A stretch of 64,000 nucleotides of DNA from CAWELS01 sp964468205. Lineage in GTDB: Bacteria > Acidobacteriota > Terriglobia > Bryobacterales > Bryobacteraceae. The position numbers were made by a program, and so were the translations under genes. Within the stretch, counting starts at the first letter, position 1; each line of letters begins with the position of its first letter. Under the pieces are notes generated by a model. That model was given only the letters and a program-made list of their open reading frames with translations. It did not search any database and was not told the DNA's origin. Positions 61,828-64,000 of this stretch are shown one piece after another. Location of the stretch: NCBI GenBank assembly GCA_964468205.1, contig CAYXVG010000041.1, positions 1 to 64,000 of the forward strand, read 5' to 3'.

Positions 61828-62391
61828 TCAGGCGCCCACCACCGAGGTGTCCTTCGACGGGCCCCGCACGATGGCCGGCCATTCACCGGCCTTCGCCATC
61901 TTGCGAATCTTGCGCCGGATCAGATCGCGTTTCAGGGCGCTGATGTGGCGGATGAAAAGGATGCCGTTGAGGTGATCGATTTCGTGCTGCAGCGCCCGGG
62001 TCAGCAGCCCTTCGCTCTCGATCGTGATCCGCGCGCCAGTTGCGTCCCGGGCTTCGATGACGGCGGTGTTGGCGCGCGTCACCTTCTCGCGGAAGCCGGG
62101 AAAGCAGAGGCATCCCTCTTCCTCTCGGAGCTTCCCTTCGGTCTTCGCGACCCTCGGGTTAATGATCACGATCTTGTTGGGGTGTGACTCGTCGGCGGCC
62201 GATAAATCGATGACAGCCACCTGCCGCATCACGCCAATCTGTGGCGCGGCCAAGCCGACGCCCTTGTGGTAGTGCATTGTCTCGAACATGTCCTCCACAA
62301 GTTTGTGCAACTCGGGAGTATCGAATTCCTCGACTGGATCGCACGGGGTCTCCAGCCGCGGATCCGGGTATCGAATTACGTCGTAAATCAT
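61828..62391 (-). CDS. def: Peptide deformylase
   Basis: Iron/zinc enzyme removing the N-formyl group from nascent proteins, 187 residues. All three motifs are present: GVGLAAPQIG, EEGCLCFPG (metal Cys) and LQHEIDHLNGI (metal His pair and catalytic Glu). The C-terminus is slightly long, extending past the catalytic helix. Its ATG shares one base with the aroC stop (TGATG). Confidence 0.96.
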   Translation of the reverse strand: MIYDVIRYPDPRLETPCDPVEEFDTPELHKLVEDMFETMHYHKGVGLAAPQIGVMRQVAVIDLSAADESHPNKIVIINPRVAKTEGKLREEEGCLCFPGFREKVTRANTAVIEARDATGARITIESEGLLTRALQHEIDHLNGILFIRHISALKRDLIRRKIRKMAKAGEWPAIVRGPSKDTSVVGA

Positions 62392-63560
62392 CAGTACCGC
62401 CTTACTTGCTCCAGATATCCTTCATAATTCCGCCGGGTTTCCCCGAGCGAATCGCCCCCGAACTTCTCCAGGAAGGCCTGCGCGAGGACGATGGCCACCA
62501 TGGCCTCGCCGATGACGCCGGCTGCGGGAACGACGCAGACGTCGCTGCGTTCATAGGCCGCGAGGGATGGCTCGTGTGTGACCACGTCCACCGACTCAAG
62601 CGGCCGCCGCAAGGTCGAGATTGGTTTTAGCATTCCTCGAACCAAGACCTCCTGGCCGTTGGTAATGCCGCCTTCTAGGCCGCCGGCGCGGTTGGCTCCG
62701 CGTGTGAAGCCGCTTTCCCGGCCGTAGTGGATCGTATCCTGGACCTCGGAGCCGAACGAAGCCGCGCCTTCAGCGGCAAAGCCGACTTCGACGCCCTTCA
62801 CCGCCTGGATCGAGACGATTGCCTGGGCCAGCTTTCCGTCCAGCCGGGTATCCCAGGCAATATGCGACCCGAGGCCGGGCGGCACATTTCGCGCCACTAC
62901 TTCAAAGATACCGCCGACGGTGTCGCCGTTGCGGTAGGCTTCGTCGACCACGGCCTTCATGCGCTGCTCAACTTCCCGGTCGGCGCAGCCGAGGAGCACC
63001 TCGTCCTGGCGGGAAAGGGCGGCGATTTCGTCCCATTCGACAGCCCTGTTCAAGCGCTCGCGGCCGACGGAGATGACGTGACTGAGCACTTCGATGCCGA
63101 AGGCGCCGAGGAACTGCTTGGCGACCGCTCCCACGGCGACCCGCGCCGTGGTTTCCCGCGCGCTCGCCCGTTCGAGAATGTAGCGGGCGTCGTGAAAGTC
63201 GTACTTGATGCCGCCGGCGAGGTCGGCGTGCCCGGGGCGCGGCCGGGTGACGGGCTTCCTCTTTTCAGCGCTGTCCGGCGCGGCTTCGACGGGGAGCACT
63301 TCGGTCCAGTTCTTCCAATCCTTGTTCTCCAGGATCATGGCCACCGGGGAGCCGATGGTCTGGGAATGCCGGACGCCGGCGACGATGCGCACTCGATCGG
63401 TTTCAATCTTCATCCGGCCGCCGCGGCCGTAGCCCTGTTGGCGGCGCCAGAGTTCGCGATTGATGGAATCGACGGAGATGGGGACGCCCGCGGGCAGTCC
63501 GGTCAGCGTAGCGACAAGGCACTCCCCGTGAGACTCGCCAGCGGTCTCGAAGCGAAGCAT
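62391..63560 (-). CDS. aroC: Chorismate synthase
   Basis: FMN-dependent last enzyme of the shikimate pathway, 389 residues. Signatures: RFETAGESHGECLVATLTGL, RRQQGYGRGGRM, RPRPGHADLAGGIKYDFHD, RASARETTARVAVGA, and GGLEGGITNGQEV. First gene of the run aroC-def-fmt-argJ. Confidence 0.96.
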   Translation of the reverse strand: MLRFETAGESHGECLVATLTGLPAGVPISVDSINRELWRRQQGYGRGGRMKIETDRVRIVAGVRHSQTIGSPVAMILENKDWKNWTEVLPVEAAPDSAEKRKPVTRPRPGHADLAGGIKYDFHDARYILERASARETTARVAVGAVAKQFLGAFGIEVLSHVISVGRERLNRAVEWDEIAALSRQDEVLLGCADREVEQRMKAVVDEAYRNGDTVGGIFEVVARNVPPGLGSHIAWDTRLDGKLAQAIVSIQAVKGVEVGFAAEGAASFGSEVQDTIHYGRESGFTRGANRAGGLEGGITNGQEVLVRGMLKPISTLRRPLESVDVVTHEPSLAAYERSDVCVVPAAGVIGEAMVAIVLAQAFLEKFGGDSLGETRRNYEGYLEQVRRY

Positions 63561-63640
63561 TTGTGTAGTTTTATGTTAGCAGAGAGCCGCAAGGGGGACG
63601 GGCGAGAGGGAGGGGCGTCAGTGGAGACGCCGGACAAGGG

Positions 63641-63720
63641 GGGGACACCCACGAGCGTCCACGCGGCGAAAAACCCGGCTTGAGACACTCGTGAATGTCC
63701 CGCTTGTGGGAGTGTCCCCT
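63641..63720. repeat. Inverted repeat with paired GGGACAC/GTGTCCC arms
   Basis: GGGGACAC-CCAC near 63641-63652 pairs with GTGGGAGTGTCCCC (63706-63719), about 12 pairs with a bulge. The region between the arms holds a second related pair (GACACTCGTGAATGTCC at 63684-63700). Near 63757 lies a half-site (CTGTCACCGAATTT) of the REP unit seen at 25035. Together this 211-base gap (63561-63771) looks like a small cluster of intergenic repeats with no gene. Confidence 0.6.
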
Positions 63721-63771
63721 TTAAATCGGTCTTGCGATATTCGGTAAAGAGTAGCCTGTCACCGAATTTTG

Positions 63772-64000
63772 CTAGGTGCGCAGTTCTTCGACGATTTCGG
63801 TGGCGGCCTTCTTTGCCTCTTCTATCGCGTCCTTGGGGAAGCTGATGGCGCCGACGCGGGGATGGCCGCCGCCGCCGTAACGTTCACAGATCGCGGCCAG
63901 GTTGTGTTTCAGTTCGCGCTTGGCCCAAGGGTTGGAACCGACGGATACTTTCGTGCGGAAGCTGGAGATAAGGACCGAGACGGTGTAAAGCGAGTCCGGA
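63772..64000 (-). CDS. DHH/DHHA1-type phosphoesterase, C-terminal fragment
   Basis: The last 75 residues of a protein that enters from beyond the window edge, ending with TAG at 63772. The fragment includes ISSFRTKVSVGSNPWAKREL, LAAICERYGGGGHPRVGAIS and the tail KKAATEIVEELRT. The GGGGH block is the nucleotide/phosphate-binding motif of DHHA1 domains found in oligoribonuclease NrnA and exopolyphosphatase-like proteins. The N-terminal DHH catalytic half is out of view, so the exact activity is open. Confidence 0.78.
   Translation of the reverse strand, partial: PDSLYTVSVLISSFRTKVSVGSNPWAKRELKHNLAAICERYGGGGHPRVGAISFPKDAIEEAKKAATEIVEELRT

Overview
This is a GC-rich, densely coded bacterial chromosome segment with about 55 protein genes. 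It contains no tRNA, rRNA, CRISPR array or transposase that I could find. It most likely comes from an acidobacterium of the Bryobacterales/Solibacter group. The evidence is a secreted protein ending in the Solibacter-type C-terminal domain (TIGR03437-like), an Oar-like beta-barrel receptor of the type common in that group, several secreted sulfatases and a GH127 enzyme, and outer-membrane machinery showing a diderm cell. The lineage is an inference from gene content, not a computed placement.

Layout. 13-1383: truncated GH127 lipoprotein. 1441-5927 (minus): tetrapyrrole operon ccsA/hemX-like, hemA, hemC, fused cobA-hemD. 6011-8767: half-length AI-2E-type permease, a mosaic GC-rich repeat array, an SDR, and a stand-alone Clp/Hsp100-type AAA+ ATPase. 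8798-13406 (plus): siroheme nitrite/sulfite reductase with a HEPN-like tail behind a well-formed promoter/operator, a conserved companion, a GNAT protein coupled to an iodotyrosine-deiodinase-like nitroreductase. 13425-15477 (minus): HEAT protein and SDR. 15494-21269 (minus): housekeeping block rpsF-rpsR-rplI, pth-rplY-prs-ispE-apt and acylphosphatase. 21333-24840 (plus): CBS protein, outer-membrane receptor, DsrE/YedF-like protein. 24979-25153: REP-like hairpin repeats. 25142-36631: surface and export genes, including two sulfatases, a LamG lipoprotein, a 5'-nucleotidase, DUF368 (PopT) plus a CaxA exchanger, a nucleotide phosphodiesterase, an arylsulfotransferase-like protein and a small membrane protein. 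36698-48774: GT-C-like protein, CstA, BrkB, TPR protein and a giant TamB-Omp85 fusion. 48838-58401: peroxiredoxin, GH15, a small secreted protein, rpmB-rpmG, GT39, an unknown TIM-barrel-like protein and M3 peptidase. 58409-63560 (minus): aroC-def-fmt-argJ and a Tat-exported enolase-superfamily enzyme. The window ends in the C-terminus of a DHHA1-type phosphoesterase.

How it fits together. The uroporphyrinogen methyltransferase/synthase fusion supplies the siroheme precursor that the nearby sulfite/nitrite reductase needs. Sulfatases and an arylsulfotransferase-like protein suggest extracellular sulfated substrates. The most unusual gene is 42034-48774, which joins a complete TamB-like beta-groove protein to a five-POTRA Omp85 barrel in one 2246-residue polypeptide. 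That makes a one-chain bridge from inner to outer membrane. Second is the promoter of the sulfite/nitrite reductase, where a perfect 9-bp inverted repeat overlaps a near-consensus -10 box.
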